Assembly (NCBI RefSeq): GCF_002891295.1 | Contig: NZ_LGUI01000003.1 | Span: 124,001-188,000 of the forward strand | Direction: 5' to 3' | DNA from: Streptomyces eurocidicus | GTDB taxonomy: Bacteria; Actinomycetota; Actinomycetes; Streptomycetales; Streptomycetaceae | Length of the DNA stretch: 64,000 nt | In this document: positions 33,298-42,109 of the stretch, one piece after another | Numbering within the stretch: position 1 is the stretch's first letter | How the letters are laid out: every line of letters begins with the position of its first letter | Made by a program: the position numbers and the translations under genes | The notes under the pieces: model-generated | What the model was told of the DNA's origin: nothing | What the model saw: only the letters and a program-made list of their open reading frames with translations | Database searches by the model: none

Positions 33298-35313
33298 GTT
33301 CTCCACCACCGCCTCCGCGAACTGGGCCGCGTACAGGCGGGCGTACGCGCCGTCCGCCGCCAGGAGGGAGTCGTGCGTGCCCTGCTCCACGATGTGGCCC
33401 GACTCCATCACCAGGATCACGTCCGCGTCGCGGATCGTGGACAGGCGGTGGGCGATCACGAAGCTCGTGCGGCCCGTGCGGAGCTCGGCCATGGCGTGCT
33501 GGATGAGCACCTCGGTGCGGGTGTCGACCGAGCTGGTGGCCTCGTCCAGGACCAGGATCTCCGGCTCGGCGAGGAAGGCCCGCGCGATGGTGATGAGCTG
33601 CTTCTCACCGACGCTGACGTTGGAGCCCTCCTCGTCTATGACGGTGTCGTAGCCGTCCGGCAGGGTCCGTACGAAGCGGTCGACGTGGGTGGCCTTCGCC
33701 GCCGCGACGATCTTCTCCATGGGGGCGCCCTCGGCACCGTAGGCGATGTTCTCGGCGATCGTCCCGCCGAAGAGCCAGGTGTCCTGGAGGACCATGCCGA
33801 TGTGGGAGCGCAGCTCCTCGCGGGACATCCGGGCGACGTCCACGCCGTCCAGCGTGATGCGGCCGCCGTTCACCTCGTAGAACCGCATCAGCAGGTTCAC
33901 CAGGGTGGTCTTGCCGGCGCCCGTGGGGCCGACGATGGCGACCGTCTGGCCCGGCCGGACCGTGAGCGACAGGTCCTCGATGAGCGGCTTGTCCGGGTCG
34001 TAGCGGAAGGAGACCTCCTCGAAGGCGACCTCGCCGCGCACCCGCTCGGGCACCGGGGCGGTCGTCACCTCGGGCGACTGCTCCTCCGCGTCGAGCAGCT
34101 CGAAGACCCGCTCGGCGGAGGCGACGCCGGACTGCACCATGTTGGCCATGGAGGCCACCTGCGTGAGCGGCTGGCTGAACTGGCGGGAGTACTGCACGAA
34201 CGCCTGGACGTCGCCGATGGACAGCGCGCCGCTCGCCACCCGCAGCCCGCCCACCACGGCGACCAGCACATAGTTGAGGTTGCCGATGAACATCATCGCG
34301 GGCTGGATGACGCCGGAGATGAACTGCGCCTTGAACCCGGCCTCGTAGAGGTCGTCGTTCTCCTTGCGGAAGAGCTCCGCGGACTCCTTCTGGCGGCCGA
34401 AGACCTTCACCAGGGCGTGGCCCGTGTACATCTCCTCGATGTGGGCGTTCAGCTTGCCCGTGGTCTTCCACTGGGCGACGAACTGCGGCTGCGCCCGCTT
34501 GCCGATCTTCGTGGCGACGATCACCGACACCGGCACGGTCACCAGCGCGACCAGGGCCAGCAGCCAGGAGATCCAGAACATCACGGCCAGCACGCCCATG
34601 ATCGTCAGCAGTGAGGTGACGATCTGGCCCAGCGTCTGCTGGAGGGTCTGGGCGATGTTGTCGATGTCGTTCGTGGCGCGGGAGAGGACCTCGCCGCGCT
34701 GCTGCTTGTCGAAGTAGCTCAGCGGCAGCCGGCCCAGCTTCTCCTCGACCTGCTCGCGCAGCCGGAAGACGGAGCGCTGCACGACGACGGTGGCGATCCG
34801 GGCCTGGACGAAGCCGAAGAGGGACGCGCCGACGTAGATCAGCAGGACCCACAGCAGCACCTGGCCGACGGCGTCGAAGTCGATGCCCCGGCCGGGGGTG
34901 AAGTCCACCGAGGAGAGCAGGTCGGCGACCTTGCCCTCGCCGCCCCGCCGGATCCGCTCGATGGTCTCGGCCTTGGTGCCGCCCTCGTCGAACTGCTTGC
35001 CGACGACGCCCGCGAAGATCAGGTCGGTGGCACGGCCGAGGATCTTGGGGCCGATGACGGCGAGCGCGACGCTCGCCACGGTCAGGAGCAGGGCGAGGGT
35101 GATGAGGGCGCGCTCGGGGCGGAGCGTGCCGAGGAGCCGCTTGGCGGAGCCGGCGAAGTCCATGGACCGCTCGGTGGGCTGGCCGCCCATGAAGCGGGCG
35201 ATGCCCGTCGCGGGGGCGGGGCCCCTGCGGGCCGGACCGCCGGCGGCGGGCGTCTCCGGGGAGCCCCCGCCCGCACCGGAGCCGCCGCCCGCGGGTTTCT
35301 GCGGGGTGGTCAC
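33295..35313 (-). CDS. ABC transporter half-molecule (permease-ATPase fusion), second subunit
   Basis: A 672-residue exporter half with six membrane spans followed by the ATPase: Walker A GPTGAGKTT, signature VSVGEKQLITIA (LSGGQ altered to VSVGE), Walker B ILVLDEATSSVD. The N-terminus is a Gly/Pro linker (GGGSGAGGGSPETPAAGG). The GTG overlaps the stop of the other half-transporter by four bases, so they are coupled and should form a heterodimer with this as one arm. The altered signature means one ATP site may be degenerate, as in TM287/288-type exporters. Confidence 0.88.
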   Translation of the reverse strand: MTTPQKPAGGGSGAGGGSPETPAAGGPARRGPAPATGIARFMGGQPTERSMDFAGSAKRLLGTLRPERALITLALLLTVASVALAVIGPKILGRATDLIFAGVVGKQFDEGGTKAETIERIRRGGEGKVADLLSSVDFTPGRGIDFDAVGQVLLWVLLIYVGASLFGFVQARIATVVVQRSVFRLREQVEEKLGRLPLSYFDKQQRGEVLSRATNDIDNIAQTLQQTLGQIVTSLLTIMGVLAVMFWISWLLALVALVTVPVSVIVATKIGKRAQPQFVAQWKTTGKLNAHIEEMYTGHALVKVFGRQKESAELFRKENDDLYEAGFKAQFISGVIQPAMMFIGNLNYVLVAVVGGLRVASGALSIGDVQAFVQYSRQFSQPLTQVASMANMVQSGVASAERVFELLDAEEQSPEVTTAPVPERVRGEVAFEEVSFRYDPDKPLIEDLSLTVRPGQTVAIVGPTGAGKTTLVNLLMRFYEVNGGRITLDGVDVARMSREELRSHIGMVLQDTWLFGGTIAENIAYGAEGAPMEKIVAAAKATHVDRFVRTLPDGYDTVIDEEGSNVSVGEKQLITIARAFLAEPEILVLDEATSSVDTRTEVLIQHAMAELRTGRTSFVIAHRLSTIRDADVILVMESGHIVEQGTHDSLLAADGAYARLYAAQFAEAVVEN

Positions 35314-37043
35314 GCCGCTTCCTCCTCGGTGAGCTGGGAGAGCACGATCTCCCGGTAGGTCTCGTTCGAGACCATCAGTTCGTTGTGCGTGCCGGTGCCC
35401 ACGACACGGCCCTCGTCGAGGACGACGATGCGGTGCGCGTCGCGGATGGTGGACACCCGCTGGGCGACGATGACGACCGTCGCGTCCCCGGTCTCCCGGG
35501 CCAGGGCGGCGCGCAGCCGCGCGTCGGTGGCGTAGTCGAGCGCGGAGAAGGAGTCGTCGAAGAGATAGATCTCCGGGCGCCGGACCAGTGTGCGGGCGAT
35601 GGCCAGGCGCTGGCGCTGGCCGCCCGAGACGTTGGAGCCGCCCTGCGCGATCGGCGCCGCCAGGCCCAGCTCCATGCTCTCGACGAACTCCCGGGCCTGC
35701 GCGGTCTCCAGCGCGTGCCACAGCTCCTCGTCGGTCGCGTCGGGCTTGCCGTAGCGGAGGTTGGAGGCCACGGTGCCGGAGAAGAGGTAAGGCTTCTGCG
35801 GGACAAAGCCGACCGTCTCGGACATCAGGGCCGGGTCGAGGTCGCGTACGTCCACGCCGTCGACGAGGACCGTGCCGGCCGTGGCGTCGAAGAGCCGGGG
35901 CACCAGGCCGAGCAGCGTCGACTTGCCGCTGCCGGTGGAGCCGATCACCGCGGTGATCTCCCCGGGGCGGGCGACGAGCGAGACGTCCTTGAGGACGGGC
36001 TGTTCGGCGCCGGGGTAGCGGAACTCCACGCCGGCCAGCTCCAGGTGCCCGGCGCGGCGCAGCCGGGTGACCGGCTCGGCGGGCGGTACGACGCTGGATT
36101 CCGTGGCCAGGACCTCCTGGACGCGCTCGGCGCAGACCTCGGCGCGCGGCACCATCATGAACATGAAGGTGGCCATCATCACCGCCATCAGGATCTGCAT
36201 GAGGTAGTTGAGGAAGGCCGTCAGCGCGCCGATCTCCATGCCGTTGCTCTCGATGCGGTGGCCGCCGAACCAGAGGACGGCGATCGAGGAGAGGTTCACG
36301 ACCAGCATCACGGACGGGAACATCAGCGACATCAGCCGCCCGGCCCGCAGGGACACGTCCATGAGCTCGGCGTTCGCGCCCTGGAAGCGCTTGCGCTCAT
36401 GGGTGTCGCGAACGAAGGCGCGGATCACCCGGATACCGGTGATCTGCTCGCGCAGCACCCGGTTCACGGTGTCGATGCGCTCCTGGACGCCCCGGAAAAC
36501 GGGTCGCATCCGCCAGATGATCAGGGAGACGATGGCGCCGAGGACGGGCACGATGGCAAGGAGCAGCGCGGAGAGCGGCACGTCCTGGTTGAGGGCCATC
36601 ACGATGCCGCCGACGCACATGATGGGCGCCGAGACCATCAGCGTGAACGCCATCAGGACCAGCATCTGGACCTGTTGCACGTCATTGGTGGTGCGGGTGA
36701 TCAGCGAGGGGGCGCCGAACCGCCCCACCTCGCGGGCGGAGAAGGACTGCACCCGGTCGAAGACCGCGGCCCGGAGGTCGCGGCCGAGCGCCATGGCCGT
36801 GCGGGCGCCGTAGTACACCGCCCCGATCGCGCAGACGACCTGGACGACGGTGACGCCGAGCATCCAGCCGCCGAGGCCGAGGATGTAGCCCGTGTCCCCC
36901 TTCACGACACCGTTGTCGATGATGTCCGCGTTGAGGGTCGGGAGGTAGAGGGTGGCCAGCGTCTGGACGAGCTGGAGCAGCACGACCATCGCAATCGGTC
37001 TGGAGTGGGGCCTCAAATACGCCCGCATTAGTCGTACCAACAC
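35310..37043 (-). CDS. ABC transporter half-molecule (permease-ATPase fusion), first subunit
   Basis: A 577-residue exporter half with six spans (IAMVVLLQLVQTLATLYLPT and others), then Walker A GSTGSGKST, signature NVSGGQRQRLAIA and Walker B IYLFDDSFSALD, where the catalytic Glu is replaced by Asp-Ser, a feature of the degenerate site in heterodimeric exporters. GTG at 37043 is preferred because family N-termini begin with LxRLMRAYLRP; an ATG fifteen bases on and upstream codons remain possible. Cargo unknown. Confidence 0.87.
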   Translation of the reverse strand: MLVRLMRAYLRPHSRPIAMVVLLQLVQTLATLYLPTLNADIIDNGVVKGDTGYILGLGGWMLGVTVVQVVCAIGAVYYGARTAMALGRDLRAAVFDRVQSFSAREVGRFGAPSLITRTTNDVQQVQMLVLMAFTLMVSAPIMCVGGIVMALNQDVPLSALLLAIVPVLGAIVSLIIWRMRPVFRGVQERIDTVNRVLREQITGIRVIRAFVRDTHERKRFQGANAELMDVSLRAGRLMSLMFPSVMLVVNLSSIAVLWFGGHRIESNGMEIGALTAFLNYLMQILMAVMMATFMFMMVPRAEVCAERVQEVLATESSVVPPAEPVTRLRRAGHLELAGVEFRYPGAEQPVLKDVSLVARPGEITAVIGSTGSGKSTLLGLVPRLFDATAGTVLVDGVDVRDLDPALMSETVGFVPQKPYLFSGTVASNLRYGKPDATDEELWHALETAQAREFVESMELGLAAPIAQGGSNVSGGQRQRLAIARTLVRRPEIYLFDDSFSALDYATDARLRAALARETGDATVVIVAQRVSTIRDAHRIVVLDEGRVVGTGTHNELMVSNETYREIVLSQLTEEEAA

Positions 37044-37158
37044 ACCCTGAAGCGTAAGAGAGCGGCCCGCCACGCGGCTCCCGGTTTTCGCCCGTGACGG
37101 CCGTGGGCCGCCCGGCACCCGTCATCATGGGAGGCGCAGATGAAGGAAAGGGGTCGCC

Positions 37159-37485
37159 GTGGCGACGACACAACCGGCACATCCGGTGAAACCGGCCCTG
37201 CCGGGAGAGCTGCCGAAGCAGCCGGGACCGGCGGGCACCATCCGGTACTGGGCCGCGGCGAAGGCCGCCGCGGGCACGGCCGAGGAGGGCTACGCGGCGC
37301 ACACGCTCGCCGACGCGCTCGACGCGGCCCGGCGACGGCACGCCGAGCGGCCCGAGTTCGCCCGGGTGCTGCTGCGCTGCTCCTTCCTCGTGGACGGCGA
37401 CCCGGTCGGCACGCGCGACCACACGACGGTCCAACTGGCCGAGGGCGGCACCGTCGAGGTGCTCCCGCCCTTCGCAGGAGGGTGA
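37159..37485 (+). CDS. MoaD/ThiS-family sulfur carrier protein
   Basis: A 108-residue beta-grasp protein ending in LPPFAGG; the C-terminal Gly-Gly is where thiocarboxylate forms. The first 25 residues are a Pro-rich leader, then TIRYWAAAKAAAGTAEE and the acidic turn before VEVLPPF. GTG after AAAGGGG. Eleven bases on begins a membrane protein gene. A rhodanese, a DUF1416 and a DsrE-like protein within 5 kb suggest sulfur transfer in this neighbourhood. Confidence 0.85.
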   Translation: MATTQPAHPVKPALPGELPKQPGPAGTIRYWAAAKAAAGTAEEGYAAHTLADALDAARRRHAERPEFARVLLRCSFLVDGDPVGTRDHTTVQLAEGGTVEVLPPFAGG

Positions 37486-37495
37486 CCCCGGCACC

Positions 37496-39145
37496 ATGAG
37501 TGATCAGCCGCACAACGCGTACGAGCCGCGTGAGCCGTACGACCCGTACCGCCGCCGGAGCGAGGGCTACGGACAGCACGACCAGCAGGGACAGCAAGCC
37601 CAGCAGCACCAGCAGTACGAACCGCAGCGGGCACCGTCCGGCTACGACGCGTACGACCCGTACGGCCGGCAGCCCCAGGCGCCGCAGCAGCAGTCGTACG
37701 ACCCCTACGGCAGCGGGCACGGACAGGGGCAGGGGCAGCAGCACGTGCAGCACCAGCCGCAGCCGCAGCCGCATACCCAGCAGCCCCAGGGCCCGGCCGC
37801 ATGGCCGACCACCCAGGGCGGCGCCGGGCAGGACTACGCGTCGCAGCAGGAGCCCGTGACGCAGACCTGGCAGACGCAGACCTGGGACACCCAGACCTGG
37901 CAGCGGCCCGCCGACACGGCGGACCCGGCGCCCGGTCCGGCCGCCCGGTCCGGTTACGACACCCCGTCGTGGCAGGGCGGCGCGCTGCCGGAGGAGACCC
38001 CGGACGCCCGGTCCGCGCCGGGCCCGCGCGCCGGCGGCCGGCACGCCGGTGGCACGGGCGGCACGGGCCCGTACGCGTCCGACGGCGGCCACGGCTACCC
38101 GGCCGCGGCCTACGACAGCGCCTACGACAGCGCCTTCGACGGCCCGCAGGGCGGCTCGCACGGCGGCCTGAGCAACGGCCTGAACGGCGGCCCGAACGGT
38201 GGCGGCGCGCACAGGGCCTCGCGCGGCGACTCCTTCGACAGCTCCTACGCCCACGCCTCCGGCCGGAACGGCCTCGCCGGGCACGACGGCCCGGCCTGGG
38301 CGGCCGACCCGGCGGGCACCGGCGGTCATGGGCTGCCCGGCCCGGCCGCCGACGAGCCGGGCCCCGGGGCGGACGCCCCGGGGCGGCAGCCGACCGCCGC
38401 CGAGAAGGCGAAGGCCGAGGGCCGGCCGCAGATCCTGTCGCCGGGCCTCAAGCCCGCGCTGCTGACGTCCGCGCTGGCGGCGCTGCTCGCGGTGGCCGCC
38501 CCGCTGGGCGAGTTCGCGCTGGCGGTGCCGGTGGTGCTGCTCCAGGCGGTCACGGCGGCGGGCTGGTTCCGGCTGAACGGCATGTGGCCCGCGCGGCAGG
38601 GCATCGCCCTGGCGTTCCTCAGCGGTGTGGCGGCGGACGCCGGGCTGCTGGCCACGGACGCCGACCAGGCGCCGACGGTGCTCATCGGCACGCTCGGCGT
38701 ATGGCTGCTGCTGGTGATCGTGCTCCAGCTGCGCAGCCACGCGGGGGCCGACGAGCGGCTGTACGGGCTCACGGCGGCGGCCGCCTCCACGGCCGTCACG
38801 GTCGTCGCGGCCGGGCACCTGGCCGCCGCGCCGGACGCCGTCGTGGTGGGCGCGGCGGGCGTCGCGGTCGCGGCCCTGGCCCGCGCGCTGCCGCTGCCGT
38901 CGATGGCCTCCCCGGTCGTGGCGCTGATCGCGGCGGCGGGTTCCGGCGTGGCCACGGGCCAGCTGACGGGCGTGGGCGCCTCGGCGGCGCTGCTCGCCCT
39001 GGCGGCGGGCGCCTGCGCGCTCGTCGGCCTGCGGGTCGCGAGCTACGACTACCCGTCCCGCTTCGTGCACATGACGGCGGGCGTCGCGCTCCCGCTGGCC
39101 GCGGCGGCTCCGGCGGTCTATGTGATCGGCCGCGCGCTCACCTAG
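37496..39145 (+). CDS. Integral membrane protein with a long Gln/Pro/Gly-rich cytoplasmic domain
   Basis: A 549-residue protein. Residues 1-310 are disordered: YEPREPYDPYRRR-type YDPY repeats, a His/Gln stretch and three TWQTQTW-like repeats near residue 122. Residues 315-549 make about eight hydrophobic spans rich in Ala, with no transporter signature I recognise. It follows the MoaD-like gene closely. Proteins of this form are conserved in Streptomyces but unnamed; the disordered part could bind partners or the divisome, which is speculation. Confidence 0.7.
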   Translation: MSDQPHNAYEPREPYDPYRRRSEGYGQHDQQGQQAQQHQQYEPQRAPSGYDAYDPYGRQPQAPQQQSYDPYGSGHGQGQGQQHVQHQPQPQPHTQQPQGPAAWPTTQGGAGQDYASQQEPVTQTWQTQTWDTQTWQRPADTADPAPGPAARSGYDTPSWQGGALPEETPDARSAPGPRAGGRHAGGTGGTGPYASDGGHGYPAAAYDSAYDSAFDGPQGGSHGGLSNGLNGGPNGGGAHRASRGDSFDSSYAHASGRNGLAGHDGPAWAADPAGTGGHGLPGPAADEPGPGADAPGRQPTAAEKAKAEGRPQILSPGLKPALLTSALAALLAVAAPLGEFALAVPVVLLQAVTAAGWFRLNGMWPARQGIALAFLSGVAADAGLLATDADQAPTVLIGTLGVWLLLVIVLQLRSHAGADERLYGLTAAAASTAVTVVAAGHLAAAPDAVVVGAAGVAVAALARALPLPSMASPVVALIAAAGSGVATGQLTGVGASAALLALAAGACALVGLRVASYDYPSRFVHMTAGVALPLAAAAPAVYVIGRALT

Positions 39146-39260
39146 GCCCCCGCCCGGCCGGGCTGTCCGATCATGTTCTCGTCGTTCTTCCCCCGGGTCC
39201 GGTTAGGCTCACTGCACTAGCAGGGGCCTGACCCAAGACCCGGGGGAGCGAGAGATTTCG

Positions 39261-39971
39261 ATGCGCGCGATACGGACAACCCTGATCATCGTGGTGGTGC
39301 TGGGGGCGCTCTTCGTCGCCGCCGACCGGATCGCCGTGTACTTCGCGGAGGACCAGGCGGCCGAGAAGATCCGCAGCAGCCAGGGCCTCTCGGGCACCCC
39401 GGAGGTCTCGATCAAGGGCTTCCCCTTCCTCACCCAGATCGCGAACTCCAGCCTTGACGAGGTCGAGGTGAAGCTGGACGACGCCGTCACGGCGAGCGCC
39501 GGCCGTGAGTCGATCAAGGTCTCGGGCTTCGACGCCACCCTGCACGGTGTGCGCATCGACAGCAGCTTCAGCTCCGCCGTCGCCGACCGGGCCTCGGGCA
39601 CCGCCCACATCTCGTACGCCGAGCTCACCAAGGCCGCCGCCGACCCCGGTGTGACCATCGGCTACGGCGGCACCGACGCGGCGGGCAAGAGCCAGGTGAA
39701 GGTGACCGGCAAGGTCATGGTGATGGGCCGGACCGTCGAGCGCAGCGTGAACTCCACGGTGAGCGTGCAGAACGGCGACACCATCCGGGTGCGAGCCGAC
39801 GAGGTCCCCTCGGAGGGCGTCCCGGGCGTGGAGCAGGCCGTCCGGCAGAAGATCGACATCGACCGGAAGCTGAACGGCCTGCCCAAGGGCATCACCCTGG
39901 ACAAGGTCGTGACGACGCCGGACGGCATCGACATCACGCTGGCCGGCACCAAGGTCAACCTGGCCGGCTGA
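39261..39971 (+). CDS. DUF2993 (LmeA-like) lipid-binding protein
   Basis: A 236-residue protein with one N-terminal membrane anchor (IRTTLIIVVVLGALFVAAD) and an extracytoplasmic DUF2993 domain (VSIKGFPFLTQIANSSLDEV, KGITLDKVVTTPDGIDITL). LmeA of mycobacteria, the best-known member, supports lipomannan elongation and binds phosphoinositide. It is an intact, shorter paralogue of the frameshifted gene at 23.4-24.8 kb: both share GFPFLTQ and the same arrangement. Preceded by GGAGCGAGAG and a possible -10 TAGGCT. Confidence 0.85.
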   Translation: MRAIRTTLIIVVVLGALFVAADRIAVYFAEDQAAEKIRSSQGLSGTPEVSIKGFPFLTQIANSSLDEVEVKLDDAVTASAGRESIKVSGFDATLHGVRIDSSFSSAVADRASGTAHISYAELTKAAADPGVTIGYGGTDAAGKSQVKVTGKVMVMGRTVERSVNSTVSVQNGDTIRVRADEVPSEGVPGVEQAVRQKIDIDRKLNGLPKGITLDKVVTTPDGIDITLAGTKVNLAG

Positions 39972-40026
39972 GGCCCGGCGGGAGCCGGCTGAGACCCGGC
40001 GGGAGCCGGCCGAGGCCCGGTGGAAA
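39964..40026. repeat. 21-bp tandem repeat, three copies, over the DUF2993 stop
   Basis: Units start at 39964, 39985 and 40006 (CCGGCTGAGGCCCGGCGGGAG type); the first contains the TGA stop. The rest of the 236-base gap up to the leader peptide holds one inverted repeat and a promoter. Confidence 0.75.
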
Positions 40027-40112
40027 CGGGCCCGTCCACTCCGCGAGACGGGTGCGTCCGCACGCCAGACCGGTTGCCCTCAGGACGGCCGGAACCCGCC
40101 CCTCCGGACCCG

Positions 40113-40144
40113 CTTCCGGATACATCCGTCCCAGAATCCGGAAG
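40113..40144. promoter_or_regulatory. 9-bp inverted repeat upstream of the Cys leader peptide
   Basis: CTTCCGGAT (40113-40121) and ATCCGGAAG (40136-40144) are perfect complements with a 14-base spacer. It ends 51 bases before the probable -10 of the leader-peptide transcript, so it could be an operator for sulfur control or a terminator of the DUF2993 gene. Confidence 0.45.
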
Positions 40145-40207
40145 ATCCTGTCTCAATATTCGACATACCGGTGACACGCGCACCCGTCCGTCCCTACGAT
40201 CGGACGC

Positions 40208-40288
40208 ATGAAGCGACAGGCGGACCTCACGAAGCGGCGGGCAGTCGACCTGTGCCGCGTCGCCGCCATGCTCTGTCGCCGTGTCTGA
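40208..40288 (+). CDS. Cys-containing leader peptide upstream of the rhodanese gene
   Basis: A 26-residue reading frame, MKRQADLTKRRAVDLCRVAA followed by MLCRRV. The two LCR motifs match the short leader peptides known upstream of sulfur-assimilation genes in actinobacteria, where ribosome stalling at Cys codons reports low cysteine. A -10 like hexamer TACGAT lies seven bases before the ATG, so the transcript is probably leaderless. The rhodanese gene begins 207 bases later; the gap between holds no other gene, and I did not identify the attenuator hairpins with certainty. Confidence 0.75.
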   Translation: MKRQADLTKRRAVDLCRVAAMLCRRV

Positions 40289-40495
40289 CCGGGGCGCACG
40301 CCCCCGGCGGACGGACGCCCTCGCCTCCGCCCGCCGGTCCTTCCGGGTCCGCCGGCCTCTCCGGCCCCGTCCGGCATCAGCCCCGACACTCCTTCCCCTC
40401 GGCCCCGCCGAGGCCCTCCCACACCACCCGCTGCGCGGCGCCGCGCGCCCGCTCGCGCCCGCGCACACCCCGCAACTGCCCCGGAGGAGAACAGC

Positions 40496-41341
40496 ATGAG
40501 CCGCAGTGACGTCCTGGTGGACGCCGACTGGGTACAGGCCCGCATCGACGCCGCCGACCCGAAGACCGTCATCGTCGAGGTCGACGAGGACACCTCGGCC
40601 TACGACAAGAACCACATCAAGACCGCCGTCCGGATCGACTGGAAGTCCGACCTCCAGGACCCGGTGCGCCGTGACTTCGTCGACCAGGAGGGCTTCGAGA
40701 AGCTCCTCTCCGCGAAGGGCATCGCCAACGACGACACGGTCGTCCTCTACGGCGGCAACAACAACTGGTTCGCGGCGTACGCCTACTGGTACTTCAAGCT
40801 CTACGGGCACCAGGACGTCAAGCTCCTCGACGGCGGCCGCAAGAAGTGGGAGCTGGACTCCCGCGACCTCGTCGCCGAGGTCCCGCAGCGCGCGGCCACC
40901 ACGTACCGGGCGAAGGCCCAGGACAGCTCGATCCGCGCCTTCCGCGACGACGTCCTCGCCGCCATCGGCTCGCTCAACCTCGTCGACGTCCGCTCCCCCG
41001 ACGAGTTCAGCGGCAAGCTGCTCGCCCCGGCGCACCTCCCCCAGGAGCAGTCGCAGCGCCCCGGCCACGTGCCGAGCGCCCGCAACATCCCCTGGTCCAA
41101 GTCGGCCAACGACGACGGCACCTTCAAGTCGGACGACGAGCTGAAGTCGCTCTACGAGGCGGCCGGCGTGGACCTGGCCAAGGACACCATCGCCTACTGC
41201 CGCATCGGCGAGCGCTCCGCGCACACCTGGTTCGTCCTGCACGAGCTGCTCGGCCAGCAGAACGTCCGCAACTACGACGGCTCCTGGACCGAGTACGGCT
41301 CGCTGGTCGGCGTGCCGATCGAGCTCGGCGCCGACGGCTGA
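40496..41341 (+). CDS. Thiosulfate/3-mercaptopyruvate sulfurtransferase (rhodanese)
   Basis: A 281-residue two-domain rhodanese. The active Cys is in AYCRIGERSAHTW of the C-terminal domain; the N-terminal domain has DTVVLYGGNNNWFAAYAYW and the CDC25-like end RIGERS. It moves sulfane sulfur from thiosulfate to cyanide or a carrier; in Streptomyces such CysA-type enzymes are common. GGAGG precedes the ATG. The Cys leader peptide in front implies cysteine-responsive expression; a DUF1416 gene follows 35 bases on, likely co-transcribed. Confidence 0.9.
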   Translation: MSRSDVLVDADWVQARIDAADPKTVIVEVDEDTSAYDKNHIKTAVRIDWKSDLQDPVRRDFVDQEGFEKLLSAKGIANDDTVVLYGGNNNWFAAYAYWYFKLYGHQDVKLLDGGRKKWELDSRDLVAEVPQRAATTYRAKAQDSSIRAFRDDVLAAIGSLNLVDVRSPDEFSGKLLAPAHLPQEQSQRPGHVPSARNIPWSKSANDDGTFKSDDELKSLYEAAGVDLAKDTIAYCRIGERSAHTWFVLHELLGQQNVRNYDGSWTEYGSLVGVPIELGADG

Positions 41342-41376
41342 CCCCTCCTCCCCGCCCGACTTCCGAAGGATCACTT

Positions 41377-41664
41377 ATGTGTGGAGCAAAGGCCGGCGGC
41401 CCCGACGCCCAGGCCGCCAAGCCCGGTGAGACGACCATCCAGGGCTCCGTGACCCGCGACGGCGAGCCCGTCACCGGCTATGTCCGCCTGCTGGACTCGC
41501 AGGGCGAGTTCACCGCCGAGGTGCCCACCTCCGCCACGGGTCAGTTCCGCTTCTACGCCGCCGAGGGCAGGTGGACGCTGCGGGCCCTGGTGCCCGGCGG
41601 CACCGCCGACCGCACGGTCGTCGCCGAGAAGGGCGGCCTGGCCGAGGTCGCCATCGCCGTCTGA
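41377..41664 (+). CDS. DUF1416 protein
   Basis: A 95-residue protein starting MCGAKAGG, with a transthyretin-like beta fold (TTIQGSVTRDGEPVTGYVRL, TGQFRFYAAEGRWTLRALVP). The Cys at position 2 is conserved in this family as I recall and could accept sulfur. DUF1416 genes typically follow the rhodanese gene in actinobacteria, as here. Function unproven. Confidence 0.88.
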   Translation: MCGAKAGGPDAQAAKPGETTIQGSVTRDGEPVTGYVRLLDSQGEFTAEVPTSATGQFRFYAAEGRWTLRALVPGGTADRTVVAEKGGLAEVAIAV

Positions 41665-41767
41665 CCGGCGGACCGCTGAACGGCCGGAGGGCCGCACCCC
41701 GGGGTTGGACGCCTTGACGGGGGTGCGGCCCTTCGCGCCGTGGTCCTCCCGGTCGTACCGTGGAGGC

Positions 41768-42043
41768 ATGTACGCCCGGCGCCGCCGCTGGTACTTCGCC
41801 ATGATGGGCAGCTGCATCGGCCTGTTCGTCCTGGCGTGGGCCGTCGTGCGGCTGTGGTCGGTGCCCGCCGCGGTGGCGATGTGCCTGGTGGCCATGGTGA
41901 TCCCGCCCGTGGCGGCGATCATGGCCAACCGCAGGGGCCCGGACGACCGCTGGTGGGACGATCCGTCCGGCGACCCCAAGTCGGACGAGTGGTGGGACGA
42001 GCTGGACGGCAAGCGCCGCCGGCCCGAGTCCCACGACCAGTAG
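41768..42043 (+). CDS. DUF3099 membrane protein
   Basis: A 91-residue protein with two membrane spans (WYFAMMGSCIGLFVLAWAVV and VPAAVAMCLVAMVIPPVAAI) and an acidic Trp-rich tail (DDRWWDDPSGDPKSDEWWDE). This is the DUF3099 pattern. TACCGT lies six bases before the ATG, so the mRNA is probably leaderless. No function is known. Confidence 0.82.
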   Translation: MYARRRRWYFAMMGSCIGLFVLAWAVVRLWSVPAAVAMCLVAMVIPPVAAIMANRRGPDDRWWDDPSGDPKSDEWWDELDGKRRRPESHDQ

Positions 42044-42109
42044 CCGCCCGCCCCGGACGGGCCGCGCGGACCCCTCCGGCCGGGTCAGTAGCGGACCCCT
42101 CCGGCCGGA

